A stretch of DNA of 64,000 nucleotides from Siphonodentalium dalli (lineage: Eukaryota > Mollusca > Scaphopoda > Gadilida > Siphonodentaliidae). Positions 10,864 through 22,335 of this stretch are shown one piece after another (within the stretch, counting starts at the first letter, position 1; each line of letters opens with the position of its first letter). The notes under the pieces were generated by a model, which did no database searches, was not told the origin of the DNA, and saw only the letters and a list, made by a program, of their open reading frames with translations. Location of the stretch: the NCBI GenBank assembly GCA_032622095.1, contig CP136066.1:95501319-95565318 (forward strand), given 5' to 3'. Both the position numbers and the translations under genes were made by a program.

Positions 10864-11845
10864 TCTACTATATATTTTGAGAACTCCGTATATATATGTG
10901 TATGTGTGTATATACTTTATAGAATCGAAAACGGCTGTACCGAATTGAGACCAAACTTCCTATCTAAGCAGGGGGGGGGGGGTCTTAAAAAAAATTTCAG
11001 GCACGTATGGCATTTTTTCCCTTTCGATCATTTTTTGTACCCACCCACCCCCACCGCCAAATTTTTTTCCGTTTTCGGCAGTTTTTTCCGACCATTGTTT
11101 GACACCCCCCCTTTTAACACTAAAACAGAGATTTGCGGGGGGAAATTCACTGTAAACAGCTGTATATGAATTTCTGTGCATACTATTTATCATGGATGTT
11201 AACATGGACATGTAAATAGGAATGAGTCATTTTGAGGTCATTCGGCCAAAAAAACATGGCTGCCAGCGGCCATCTTGGATTTCAAAATTTGCAACAAAAT
11301 ACAACACGATAACTGCCTGCAGTCAGTTTACAGTTAGAATTACATTATTTCTCTCATTCAAAGTGGGTTTGAAGCCCAACTCATTGCCAAAACACTTAAA
11401 ACAAGCAGGAATTTTTTTTTTTTAGTTGCGGAAAAAAATTGCTTGTTGGTGGCTTTGACCACCCACCCACCACGGCATACGTGCCGGAATATTTTTGTTC
11501 ACCCCCCCCCTGATCTAAGGGTAAAAGCCACGGGAGTTGTCGTCGGGGCGTTTTGGAGAAGCTCCCAGCATCCTTTCTCCGCTCCCAGTCACAAAAATGA
11601 CCGTCCTTGGCACTGTGCAGTTAATCGCGTTGATAGTTAAAGAGCGTTCGTATCCGCAGTGTCGTTGATAAAGAGCGTATGCGTGTAGTGTCATTCTTAC
11701 GTCTGGGTCCAGACGTGAGCGTGAATGTATCCAGACATGAGCGTGTTGTGTGATTCTTAAGTACTTAGGGCTTCCTAGGAACGAGGGAGATTTTCTTCGG
11801 GTCAGTTTTTCCGCCCGAGGTGATCTTCACCTTGAAACGGGTACC
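10864..11845 (+). mobile_element. Helitron-like fragment split by a nested element
   Basis: TCTACTATATATTTTGAGAA at 10,864, preceded by A, matches the 5' ends of the Helitron copies at 12,596 and 30,164. It continues into TATAGAATCGAAAACGGCTG before the nested insertion at 10,969. The remainder resumes at 11,513. The right-hand limit is approximate because a second, similar 5' segment begins near 11,850. Confidence 0.55.
10969..11512. mobile_element. G-rich hAT-like non-autonomous element (copy 1)
   Basis: It starts CAGGGGGGG, ends CCCCCCTG and is flanked on both sides by ATCTAAG (10,962-10,968 and 11,513-11,519), a 7-bp match that may be an 8-bp duplication with one change. CAGGGG termini and 8-bp duplications are typical of hAT elements. 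The internal sequence (TTTCAGGCACGTATGGCA, ACCGCCAAATTT, ACTGTAAACAGCTGTATATG) recurs at 23,600 and 46,805. An inverted piece of the left end (GGCATACGTGCCGGAAT) lies just inside the right end. There is no transposase. Confidence 0.7.
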
Positions 11846-11849
11846 CACA

Positions 11850-12595
11850 AATGATATATATATGTGTGTGTCCTTTATAGACTCGAACCGATTGAACTCA
11901 AACTTGCTATCTATGTGTACTTTTGTGCGGGAAGTGTCATGGACGGGTTAAATTGTGACCCAGACCTGACCTTGACCTTGAAAATGATCAATTCAAGGTC
12001 AAATCGGGTAAAACTGGCGGATTTCGACGAAATTTGGTATGTGGGGGTACTTTCGGTCGGGGAGTGGCATGGGCCCATTAATTTGCTCGTGCGACGTGAC
12101 CTTGACCTTGAAATCGGGTCATTTCAAGGTCGAACGCAAGAGTATCACGGGATTTCGATAAAAATTAGTGCCTGGGGATACTTTCGTAAGGTGAGTTTCG
12201 TGAGCCTATTCGTTTGCCCGTGCGACGTGACCTTGAACTTGAAATCGGGTCAATTCAAGGTCAAATCGCAAAATTTGATACGTAGTGTTACATTTGTCCA
12301 CTGAGTGTTTTGGGACGGGTCGAGTCGTGACCCCGACCTGACCTTTACCTTCAAAATGATCAATTCGAGGTCAAATCGGATAAAACCGGATGGATTCGAG
12401 GTCAAATCGGGTAAAACCGGATGGATTTCGACGGGTACTTTTGTCGGGTACTTTTGTCCGGGCAGTGTTTTCGACGGGTCAAATCGTGACCCCACCTGAC
12501 CTTGACATTCAAAATGGAGAATTCAAGGTCAAATCGCGCAATTCGCCGAAAAGCAGAGGGGAAACAGCCCGGACGAAGTCGGGTCCACCTGCTAG
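11850..12595 (+). mobile_element. Helitron-like element A
   Basis: It ends with a hairpin (CCC-G-GAC, loop GAA, GTC-GGG) followed seven bases later by CTAG at 12,592, which is the Helitron 3' signature. The next copy starts at the following base. The interior contains diverged tandem blocks with GACCTTGACCTTGAAATCGG and TTCAAGGTCAAATCG. The 5' end is degraded or truncated, beginning in a GATATATATATGTGTGTG tract. There is no Rep/helicase frame, so it is non-autonomous. Confidence 0.7.
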
Positions 12596-13225
12596 TCTTC
12601 TATTATATATTTTGGGAAATCTGTGTGTGTGTGTGTGTGTGTCTGTTCGCGATGGACTCGAAAACGGCCGAGCCGATTTCGATGAAACTTGGTATGTGGG
12701 GGTGCTTTCGGTCTGGGAGTGGCATGTGCCTATTAATTTACCCGTGCGACGTGACCTTGACCTTGAAATCGGGTCATTTCAAGGTCGAACGCACGAGTAT
12801 CACGGGATTTCGATGAAAATTAGTGTCTGGCGTTACTTTCGTATGGGGAGTTTCGTAAGCCTATTCGTTTGCCCGTGCGACGTGACATTGACCTTGAAAT
12901 CGGGTCAATTTAAGGTCAAATCGCGAATTTTGATGGGATTTCGACGAAATTTGATACGTAGGTTACTTTTGTCCACTGAGTGTTTTGGACGGGCCGAGTC
13001 GTGACCCCGACCTGACATTGACCTTCAAAATGATCAATTCGAGGTCAAATCGTGTAAAACCGGATGGATTTCGACGGGTACTTTTGTCCGGGCTGTGTTT
13101 TGGACGGGTCAAATCGTGACCCCATCTGACCTTGACCTTCAAAATTGACAATTCAAAGTCAAATCGCGCAATTCGCCGAAAAGCAGAGGTGAAACAGCCC
13201 GGACGAAGTCGGGTCCACCTGCTAG
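12596..13225 (+). mobile_element. Helitron-like element B, joined to A without a spacer
   Basis: It begins TCTTCTATTATATATTTTGG directly after CTAG of copy A and ends CCACCTGCTAG at 13,225, followed by T. A (GT)n stretch lies near the 5' end, followed by GATGGACTCGAAAACGGCCG and repeated GTGACCTTGACCTTGA blocks. The same 3' hairpin as copy A is present. The open frames across it follow the internal repeats and are not genes. Confidence 0.8.
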
Positions 13226-13789
13226 TATTCTATATATGGCTAATAATATTATCTTGAGGGCGTTACCATTTCTGACTATGGTTTTCTTGTTCCTCAATAT
13301 GACACAAATTCACGTGTTACGAAGAGGTGTGTGATGTGTATATATACAAAGTGCGTGGCAATTAAGTGCAATATTATACGTATAACAGTGGCGGTATTAA
13401 TGCGTTTAATCTTTCTCCAGTGATTAGATGGGGATTTTTATTATATGCTAAGCTATCAAATAGTATAATTTTTGCATCAGATAAAAACCGTTATCCGTCT
13501 AGTGAGATACGATATCTCACTCATATCCATCCGCGTTAAAACTAAAAGCGATTCGGTGCTAGATGAGTTAACATCGCTTCGCCACTGAGTGTTCATGTTG
13601 AAAAAATTGTAATATGTGATCGTTTATATTTTTTGTTAATCATACTATGATGTTAGCCCCTTTATCCCACAACAAATCTATCTGAAAAATGGAACTCTTT
13701 ATATGCACATTACCTCATTACCATGGCTGCGATTGGTGTCCTCAATCAAGATTCCTAACAAAATAAATAACATCATGTGACAGGAGTCC
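13226..13789. other. Non-coding stretch, nothing recognised
   Basis: AT-rich DNA with a short palindromic CGATATCTCACT region near 13,510. No gene is recognised. Confidence 0.35.
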
Positions 13790-14310
13790 ATTGATTAGAT
13801 TGGAATTTATATCCACTGTGGATTTACGGAAGTAATTATTTGTACGCGTTTCGTAGTACTGAAATTCTAGTCTGAGTTTTATACTGTCGATACAGTCGGC
13901 GACAACACCCGGTTACTGGAAAACGATTTTATACAGTTATAACAACAAAGCCAAGCATATGTCAACATATATGCGTCACCTATGATAACTGAAGGTAGTA
14001 TAGGGGCCATGTTCGGTGTAAGTTTATGCGCAGACACCGAAGAATAGCTGTTTGAAAGAAAAAACATGGCTACTCGTTTGCGCTAAATTAGTATGTTCAG
14101 TGTTCAATAACAATAGAGCGTATCCTACCACGGATACCAGGGAAGCAACTTTCGCTTGTTATTTTTCGAGTTTTTTCGAGAAAATAACATAATTCGACTC
14201 ATTCTTCCGGCTTATTTTCTATTTCTCCGCCTCGAATTACGGTACTGCGAAAACGCGTACAAATAATTACTTATGTTTTCTACAGTGTATATTGCTTTCG
14301 GATGTCGCGT
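13790..14310. mobile_element. Element with about 60-bp inverted ends
   Basis: GTAATTATTTGTACGCGTTT near 13,831 is mirrored by AACGCGTACAAATAATTAC near 14,253. Similarity extends outward on both sides (CCACTGTGGATTTACG versus TTCTACAGTGTATATTG). The 360-bp interior has no recognisable frame. Confidence 0.55.
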
Positions 14311-15654
14311 ATAGCCACGACTCGCGACCATGCATCTTTGCCGCCATTATCCATAGCAGTTTATATTGACGTTGGTGAAAAACTTGCTTCAAATGTAATT
14401 TGGGTGCCTCAAAATACATTGTCATTTATACCAAGAAATTGCAGAATTCGTATAATCGATTAAAAAACCGTTGTACTGCGGCCATTTTGAGTTACTAGTT
14501 TGTATTTACCAGCTTGCTAACATTTTTATCTCAACTTTACAAAGTCTTGGATTTACTCGTTGCATGACAAAATAATTTGTTACATCGTACATGTACAGGC
14601 CACGCCCCTCATCCGATCGACACAAAACTTCATATGTATCCTCGGAGTGACCTCTAGATGGCCTGGTACTGAGAATATGAGCATCCTAAACGAGTTTGTA
14701 TATTCCTCAAATGGGCATTCAAGGAACTTTTGACAACGGAATACTCACCGTGAGTAGTTACTAGATTGCAATTTGTATGAATGTTTAGCCTACAAGTTCG
14801 ACAACAGTTTGGTCTTGTTTGTATTTGTCAGATGAATAATGACATAATTATGTCCACGTATGACCAAACATACATCGTGCTGCCCGTGTCTCCTATGACA
14901 AACGAGGGAGATCGTATATTCTCCACTCTACTCACTGAGGGGCTGACATCAGTGCGATGTATTCATAAAGTTATAAATGTTATAGGTATATAACAGTATC
15001 AAACATATGACGAATTCATACTTGTGTTGTGATGATGCGCGTGATGGGATAATTATGTTCTTTGTTTTACCTGTTCATGTTAATTTATGACATGGCAATA
15101 AACTATATATATACTATTTTTGGTTGGATTTTTCTCAATCTCCGTCTCATGATATTTATGTTCTAAAATCCGCTATAATCGACGAATATTGGTCGCCAAC
15201 GACCACATATATATTGCCAACATAGTGTATATCGAACATTTGTGCGTGATATTTAGAACGATTATTCACTGATTGAGAACAAAACCGACATAAACAAACG
15301 GAAAGCGAGCAATAAATTGATGCGGACTGGCCGATCTATAGTTCCTTATGTTATAATCAAAATATCAGGGGTGGTCAGTTGACTTTCCATTCACCATACT
15401 GAAGACCGAAGAATAGTTCACATATCACTATAGATATATTGTGGGAATAAATACTGCAAGACAAGATGTTTAGGACGTCTATAAATATGTGTGTATTGTT
15501 CAGGTCGCGCATAATTCGCAAATGAAGCGGACGCATTGTACGAATAATTGCTTCTCGTCGCAGATGAGGTGAATTTCTGCACTGATGCATCCACCAAAGT
15601 AATATGCTAAGAGGATTACTTCCGACATTACTTCTAAGAAGTTGAACACTGGTA
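14311..15654. other. Non-coding stretch, nothing recognised
   Basis: Contains a phrase beginning AGGCCACGCCCCTCATCC at about 14,598, but no domain-bearing frame and no repeat partner noticed in this window. Confidence 0.35.
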
Positions 15655-16098
15655 TATCAAATCCAGTCGTATAAGTCGGGATTTTTTTTACCCTGTGCCA
15701 ATGCATTCTCTTATATATGCGAGTCGACCATAGGTCGCCTCGCATATATAAGAGAATGCATTGGCCTAACAATTTTTTACAATTTTAATAATTTGTTCTT
15801 GTATTCTTTAACAATTTTATAATTTCACCCATACAGCGCCCCAGACAAACATGAGCAGACGACACTCTTCTATATGCTTCTATATATATGTGTGGGGCTC
15901 CCTGCAGGGTAATGGATGTTTTTTATCTTATGTCCTAAAAATTGTTAGAAACATTTATTTAAAAAAAATGATAAAAACTTGTTAGGCCAATGCATTCTCT
16001 TATATATGCGAGGCGACCTATTGTCGACTCGCATATATCAGAGAATGCATTGGCACAGGGTAACAAATCCCGACTTACGACTGGATTTGGTATGGCCA
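15655..16098. mobile_element. Nested palindrome (two inverted copies of a 70-bp palindrome)
   Basis: CCAATGCATTCTCTTATATA and its complement form a near-perfect hairpin at about 15,698-15,766, and the same hairpin occurs inverted at about 15,991-16,055. Outer flanks also mirror: AAATCCAGTCGTATAAGTCG on the left and CGACTTACGACTGGATTTGG on the right. Related single copies lie at 24,575-24,690 and 32,548-32,665. Confidence 0.75.
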
Positions 16099-16595
16099 GT
16101 CACATATGACACAATTGATTCGAATAATTTAGTGTGCAATGGTTACATATAGATGCATTAGCATATGTCGTTCTGTTAAGAGTGCGTGTCATGATAACAC
16201 AGTTAGCGAAAAGGGCTGGTTCGTCTCGACATGTAGCCCAAAGTTTCCAAATTAAAATTGGATCAGGTTTGACCTTAAAGAAAAATAGCATAACTACAGA
16301 ATGTAGAATCCATGATGACACACATGGGTAATGAATTACAAAAGGTAACAATCAGTACTGATCAAAACGCGTACAGTGTAGACAGTGTTGTACACAAACT
16401 ATCATATTTGGGACAAACCGTTGATCATCTCATTAACAGTTTCAATAGAGTGTCCGATGAGCTGTGTCAATTGCATGGGTAGCAATACACGATTTCCAGC
16501 AATTTTGGCCAACCTGGGGGTACTGTAATTCAAATAAATGCTGAGCCATTATATTTGACATAGGTCCCATCAAGCATGTTTTAATTTCGACATAA
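16099..16595. other. Non-coding stretch, nothing recognised
   Basis: DNA immediately upstream of the truncated LINE. No repeat or gene is recognised. Confidence 0.35.
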
Positions 16596-16870
16596 ATTTT
16601 AGGTGTAATCAAAGGACGAAAAGCTCTTTATTCAATATCTCGTGCGTGTGCAAATAAAGCGCCCCTCCCTCTAAAAACTTCCCTTAAACTGTTTGATAAG
16701 TTAATCAAGCCTATACTTCTATATGGCAGTGAATTATGGGCAAGTGAATTAACAATCAAAAATCACGAACGTTATCCGCGTGAGAAACTTCATATCACAC
16801 ATTGCAAACAAATACTTGGAGTCGGTAAATACGCTTCAAACAATGCAGTCAGAGCCGAATTAGGTAGCTA
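16596..16870 (+). pseudogene. Non-LTR retrotransposon ORF, left part (end of reverse transcriptase region)
   Basis: An open frame of 91 codons plus two bases encodes a segment with KALYSISRACANKAPLPLK, then FDKLIKPILLYGSELWAS and LHITHCKQILGVGKYASNNA. This is the familiar stretch at the end of LINE reverse transcriptases (LIKPILLYGSE.W, then the thumb-like ..C..ILGV). A stop lies just upstream at 16,593, consistent with 5' truncation as is usual for LINE copies. The frame is broken exactly after the first two bases of a Tyr codon, where the large element starts. The same frame resumes at 39,470. The clade is uncertain (CR1/L2-like or another jockey-group element). No stops occur, so the copy looks young. 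Confidence 0.85.
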
Positions 16871-17300
16871 CACACTAAATTCAAAGTTGGTAAATTAACG
16901 ATAAAAGTAGTTAAATTTTACTACTTTAGGTAGTTCGTATTCATCCCGCTACCTTGGGTGGTTAATTTTACTACCTGATGGGTAGGTAAAAAATTAAATA
17001 CCTTTGGTAGTTAAAATAACTACATTCGGTAGTTGAAATAACTACCCCCGGGGGCTATTTTAACTACCCAACGGGAGGCAAATTTTTAACTACTTTGGGT
17101 AGGGGGATGAATACGAACTACCCAGTAGTTAATTTTACTACCCGTGGGTGGTTGGAATTTTAACTACCTACGGGTAGTTAATCTGATAACTACTATTGGT
17201 GGGAAAGTTTTCTACCTAGAATGGTTATTCTAACTATTTTAATTGGTAATTCAAAGGTGTCCCATCTAACCACTCCAAGTAGCTATTTTACCTCTAAAGA
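16871..17300. repeat. Left subterminal repeat cluster of the large element
   Basis: About 20 occurrences of words of the type GGTAGTTAAAAT, ATTTTAACTACC and GGGTAGTTAATTTTACTACC in direct and inverted orientation fill about 400 bp. AACTACCCCCGGGGGCTATT near 17,039 is nearly self-complementary. Similar words occur at the right end. Such clusters are where transposases bind in CACTA-type elements, so that role is inferred. Confidence 0.7.
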
Positions 17301-19202
17301 TAGTAATGACATGTGGACCACAAAATAAGACAATGCAGAAAATAATTTCAATATTTATTAAAAACAAAACATAAATATTTATATATATAGTTCAGAGCAT
17401 TTGTGCTTTTAGCAAATTGCAATACAAGGTTTCTTACCAGGAATAAGTACATTAGCCTGCACAAAACAATGTCAATTTTGTGAAAATCGATGGATTCTAA
17501 TAGTTGAAAATTTGACCCAATGCCAGGGAATCTCATCAGACTTCAAATGTCTTAAAAGGTCACTAAAACTTATTTCATCCAAATTGATTGTTGCAATCTG
17601 ATTTGTCAATTTTTTTAAAACAGCGATAAACTGAAATGGAGTGTCATTTGACCTCAGACGTCTTTAAAAAGCAAAAATGAGCAATAAAGAGCGTTCCTTT
17701 AAACATATGTAGCAACATTGGACAAAAGTAAAACTAGTAATGCATGGTTAATATTTTGGATAGGTGCTGTGGGCATCAAATTATTTATAAATGGGCTACT
17801 AATCAGCAATAAAGAGCTTTATTATATTCTTAAAACATAGATGTAACTTTGTCAGGAGTTATATTTCAGCTGCTGTTTATCCCAGATACTTAATTATTTA
17901 AATGACTTGAAGGGTCGCAAATAACGCATTCTTAACATTAGCACTGATGCTACCCAGCTAAGGTTGTGCATAAAAAATTGCCCTAGGTCAAGTTTTTTTG
18001 GTTGCTCATATTAGAGTGAATCTGTTTTACCAAGAATCAATAAATATATGTATATATAAAAAAAATGGAAGAACTAAGTGCCATAACTCTGGTAGAAAAG
18101 ATATCTGACAATCCCTACTTTTGAACTCAAATGAGATATTGTTGTGAAAGTTTGTTCATGTTATCATGCCAAAGGTCATATATAACATTACAAAACTGAT
18201 ATACTAAGGGCTATAATTCAGGTAAAATAAATCTTCAAACTCAATTGATATATTCATGTGAAAGGTCCGCATAAAAAATTACTGGTCTTTCACTGGGTCT
18301 CAACTTTATTCCAAAAAAATCACGTATTGGGACGTTTTTATCTATTTTAGAGATTTGTATTTGTTCAAACATATTTATATATATATTAAAAAAAATTCAC
18401 TTTGTGGGCTTTGCAATACTAATGGGAGTGCATGAACTAATGGTTGTATTGTTTATATGCAGTTGTGGACTACACAAGAGTCGATAAATAATTCCAAAGA
18501 ACATAACATGTTCATGTTCAAAATATTGTTTTATAGCTTTAACCAATAATAAAAAATACGGAAGCACCCTTCAGACATGATATCAGTCTTCAACCCAGAG
18601 AACATTACGGGCATGGATTAGTATCCCTCGTCACAACTGGGCGGAGCCACTCTCCCGTATCATTCATTACGAGCATCGAGACACCAGGTGCGTGGCATCC
18701 GAAATAGTATTGTAGCCTCTTTCATACCATTTCAGTCGAGTAGAGTCACAACAGCCCTCGCACCTCGCATAGCCATTAGCCAAAAGATAATTTTATAATT
18801 TTGTGTAGTCCACTTGAGGTATCGTTATATGCAGTGAAAGAATATATTAATCACCAAATTTGCCAAAATTGCCTTAGATAATGTTCGGCTTACAAGGAAA
18901 AATACTTGGCATCACCATTTTTTGTATGGGTATCACGTAAATCCACAAAAGCAAAGAGTATAGACAATCATAATTGAGAACGCTCTTGTGTACTGCTTTT
19001 TTAGCCAACAATTGCACATTATTTCATTATATTTAAAATGGATAAAAATAATACCCATATAGTTTGACGAGATACAAGGCTTATTTTTGCTCGAATGTAT
19101 AATTCAGCAAATGGGGGAACTTCGCTAAAGCTCGGTTCCCATTTGGAATTTATTTACTGAATCATACTCGCGAAAATAAACGATGTATCTCATCAACAGT
19201 AT
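17301..19202. other. Interior of the large element, no gene recognised
   Basis: AT-rich DNA. A higher-GC patch at about 18,570-18,790 has short open frames on both strands but no recognisable domain. No nested repeat copy was identified. Confidence 0.35.
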
Positions 19203-19673
19203 TTATGGATATTCTATATTTAACCACTCAATCAACTCATCGATGCGATGCCCGAGAGTGACAACAACTTTCCCCCCTTGTGTCGTCATTCTCTGGGGAT
19301 CAATTCCACCAAGTACAGAATCGCAAACAAGTACTTGTAAGGGCAATTGAACATCATCACCATTATCAAAATGAAACTGTTTCCACATAAATGCGGCCGA
19401 CCTAACCAGCAAGCGAGTCAGATTGTCAGTGATCATCTGACAGGTAGAGAAAACATTCAATACCATATTGGTCAATGACATGGTACCACACGTCATTCGG
19501 AATATGTAGCAATGACTGGCAGTCTAACAAAATGTGTTGTAATTCATGCCAGGAGCATTAATGATATCGTCTAGCTTGTGTGGGTATCGTGCTTTGCTTT
19601 CCCAGTATATACCAAAATCAACAAATAAAATCACAAATGTGGCATCAGATTTCTCCCCAGATGTACCGTTATG
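19203..19673 (-). pseudogene. Coding-like stretch with one in-frame stop, unknown protein
   Basis: On the minus strand one frame stays open for about 157 codons except for a single TAG at 19,524-19,526. The upstream part contains ATFVILFVDFGIYWESKARY. The downstream part contains LLVRSAAFMWKQFHF, then LPLQVLVCDSVLGGID and GHRIDELIEWLN, ending in a TAA. A CATTTCAG/TAG acceptor-like sequence precedes it. The residue composition is that of a folded protein, unlike the neighbouring AT-rich frames. I do not recognise the family; a Tudor-like reading of LFVDFG is too weak to assert. It may be a decayed cargo gene of the large element. Confidence 0.35.
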
Positions 19674-19745
19674 AAACTACTGAAATGTGCCAATATTTGG
19701 TATAAAACAAAACAATGAGTATGAGGCTCTTGGGTTTGGGAGAAA

Positions 19746-19888
19746 AATAATCCATTATGACCTGGGATGTGGGCATAGAAAAATCTTATCTTCGGGGCCA
19801 GCTATTGGGTCCGAACAATCGGTCGAAATATCTTGTCCCTCGGGTGAGATCTTTCCATCCCCACGCCCCAGGTCATGATGGATAATAT
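19746..19888. mobile_element. Short foldback element
   Basis: ATAATCCATTATGACCTGGG at the left is mirrored by CCCCAGGTCATGATGGATAAT at the right, with a non-pairing centre of about 80 bp. The open frame across it is a by-product. Confidence 0.6.
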
Positions 19889-20613
19889 TATTCTGGTCTC
19901 AACTTAACTTCAGCTGAACACGCACTGCGCCCATAATTTTTTGCATTTCTGTTAAAGTTACAAAGAGCATATATAGTTAATGAAAATGTCCCTGGATTCT
20001 AATCACATGTTCACGGCATGCATGTGTTATCAACTGCTACAGATGACCAATCAGCCATGACATGAGGATACACCTGTTGTGTCTTGTCAATACATACGAA
20101 CGAACAAGTTTTCCATGTGTACATCACCTCCATACACATGTGTATAATCAGTTCTAATTAAAATTAGGCTCTAGAATAAGTTACACATAACAGAGTCTTA
20201 ATGAATATAACTATCAGTCAAATAGCCATCGCTATAAATAGCTTCTGCATACAATTCCTGCTGTATAACATCAACTCACAGTGTTACGATGGACAGAATG
20301 CTATCTCCTGTCACTTTCATTTTGGCGATAAGAAAAACGGGTGCTTACTGTTGCAATTCTTGGAAATGCTTAATTCTATTCTCCTTGATGGGTATTATTG
20401 ATCAATTATGGACTCTTCAAGTATACACACATTAGTGTTAAATTAGTTGTTGTAATTACCAAATTTGTGAACACTGTGAAAATAGCAATGTGACTAGATA
20501 TGACATAATGACAGGAAACTTATTATGCTATTTTAGCTATGTGTCGAAAAACTCTGGATTCGATGAAAATCGTCAATTGACTGATTGGCTTCATCACTTT
20601 ACTGTTAAATGTT
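19889..20613. other. Interior of the large element, no gene recognised
   Basis: AT-rich DNA with short frames without domains. Confidence 0.3.
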
Positions 20614-20803
20614 GTAATAAATTCAAAAAGGCGAGGATGATCCTCCAGGGAGGTAATCTCAATCACTTGAATATCCTAATTTTTAGGATATTCAAGTGAT
20701 TGAGATTACCTCCCTGGAGGATCATCCTGACCATTTTTAGGATATTCAAGTGATTGAGATTACCTCCCTGGAGGATCATCCTCGCCTTTTTGAATTTATT
20801 ACC
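20614..20803. repeat. Three-armed near-perfect inverted/direct repeat
   Basis: The left arm runs from GTAATAAATTCAAAAAGGCG to ATCCTA (20,614-20,677). A truncated inverted arm follows at about 20,684-20,730, then a full inverted arm at 20,737-20,803. The arms appear virtually identical. The two right-hand arms are direct repeats of each other separated by GACCATTTTT. Confidence 0.85.
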
Positions 20804-22063
20804 TCATTACTCAATCACATTAAATATGGCCACGAGCATTTCTCTCACCAGTGTCACACCCGTTGACATCAACTTCCCCACACCCAACGTGTCCCTCACT
20901 ATAGTAATCCATGTTGACAACTTACAAAGGGGAACTAAATGCACACGCACAAATCTGGAACACTAAACCTCAGCACAGCACCTCAGCTCGCAAACAAAGA
21001 GAGAGATAGCGCGGATCCTCATTCTCCGCGAACCCTACCACCAGTAGGCACTAACAAGAAGGACTTTAATTAGTCGCCTCCAATTTATGTTAAATGTTGT
21101 GCTTGTCTGATGCTGATGTAAAGATTCTTGGTGGTAATGGAATTCCAAGATATTTTCCTTAGACTCTTTAATGCATACCGGTAGCTTGTTCAATTTATAT
21201 AATTATATAATACACACGCTTCACACATCTCAATGATATACCCGGTAGTGAAATTAATACACAAAATAATAGAAAAAAATCTTCAAGGTGACATGCAGCA
21301 GTTTTTAGAGTGATCTGGGCCACAAATATTAATGTTCCATGATCCCAAAAAGTGGAAACCCGAAGGTTGTGTTTGTGTAACAACCGCACTTTTCAGTTAG
21401 ATGAGAATCCATCCTATATTTTATGAGTTCAAGGAATACTATTTCACAAGCAGCATATTCACGTCGCACAATAGGCCTATAGCACATAGGGGATAGCCCC
21501 AAAATTGTCTATCAGATTTTTAAAATAATTTTGAGACAGGCGGTGAACTCTTCTTTTACTGGTCAAATCCTATCATTGGCTCTGTATCCAATTATAAGAT
21601 ACACTTTGTAAAAGAATAAATACATGTATCACTTGACTTATCATCTTGCTGAAATATGATATGTGTTGGGAGAAATAAACAGCGATTGCTTTAACCTCAA
21701 TCAGTGATGTCACAAAAATTTGGGGAGATAGGTAATGATGTTTTCGGTCAAAATGCAAAACCTATCTCAAAACATTGACATGTTACGCTGCACATCAGCA
21801 GATAAGCGCATTTATAAAATAGCACGATTGCAGGATATGTTGGCTGACCAAATGGGCAACCAATTAAATTCATTATTTTGGCAAATGATGAAACCAGTTG
21901 CATATGTCACCTTTAACTGTAGATTCAAGATCCAAACATTTTCAACGTATTATTCAGGTTTCTAAATGTATGCATTCAATATGTGATTACCTGGTAATTT
22001 CAATTATGTCTAAGAACGTTTCATAATTTTATAGCGAACTGCTTGGTTCAGTAAAACGTTTTT
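20804..22063. other. Interior of the large element, no gene recognised
   Basis: No domain or repeat partner noticed. Confidence 0.3.
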
Positions 22064-22206
22064 AGTTTAGTTGTGGTGGATTGATAGTAACATGGTGTGA
22101 CATTGACGACTTCGGGTTTATGTTCAACCAATTCGCAAAGCAATGAGGTTGAACATACACTAGAAGCGGTCAATGTCATGCCATGTTACCGCCAATCCAC
22201 CACAAT
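22064..22206. mobile_element. Short foldback element
   Basis: TTGTGGTGGATTGATAGTAA is mirrored by TTACCGCCAATCCACCACAA, and the inner words ACATTGACGACTTCGGGTTT and GTTCAACC also have inverted partners. Confidence 0.65.
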
Positions 22207-22335
22207 AGCGTATATGTTCTACCAACAGTCCTGGTCATTCACATTAATTTGGCACTTATTCCGAAGAATGATCAGCAGAAAATGTCAAAATCTCCTATAC
22301 CTCTCTCCAACATAAATGACGTCATGAAAAGGCCA

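Noticed and set aside
12390-13004. 204-codon open frame
   Set aside because: It crosses the precise junction of two Helitron copies and reads through their tandem blocks.
16871-16880. Classical CACTA element with 3-bp duplication (reading the ends as CACTA/TAGTG)
   Set aside because: With CACTA as the terminus the flanking triplets (ACA and TGT) do not match, whereas CACACTAAA with a TA duplication restores the LINE frame exactly.
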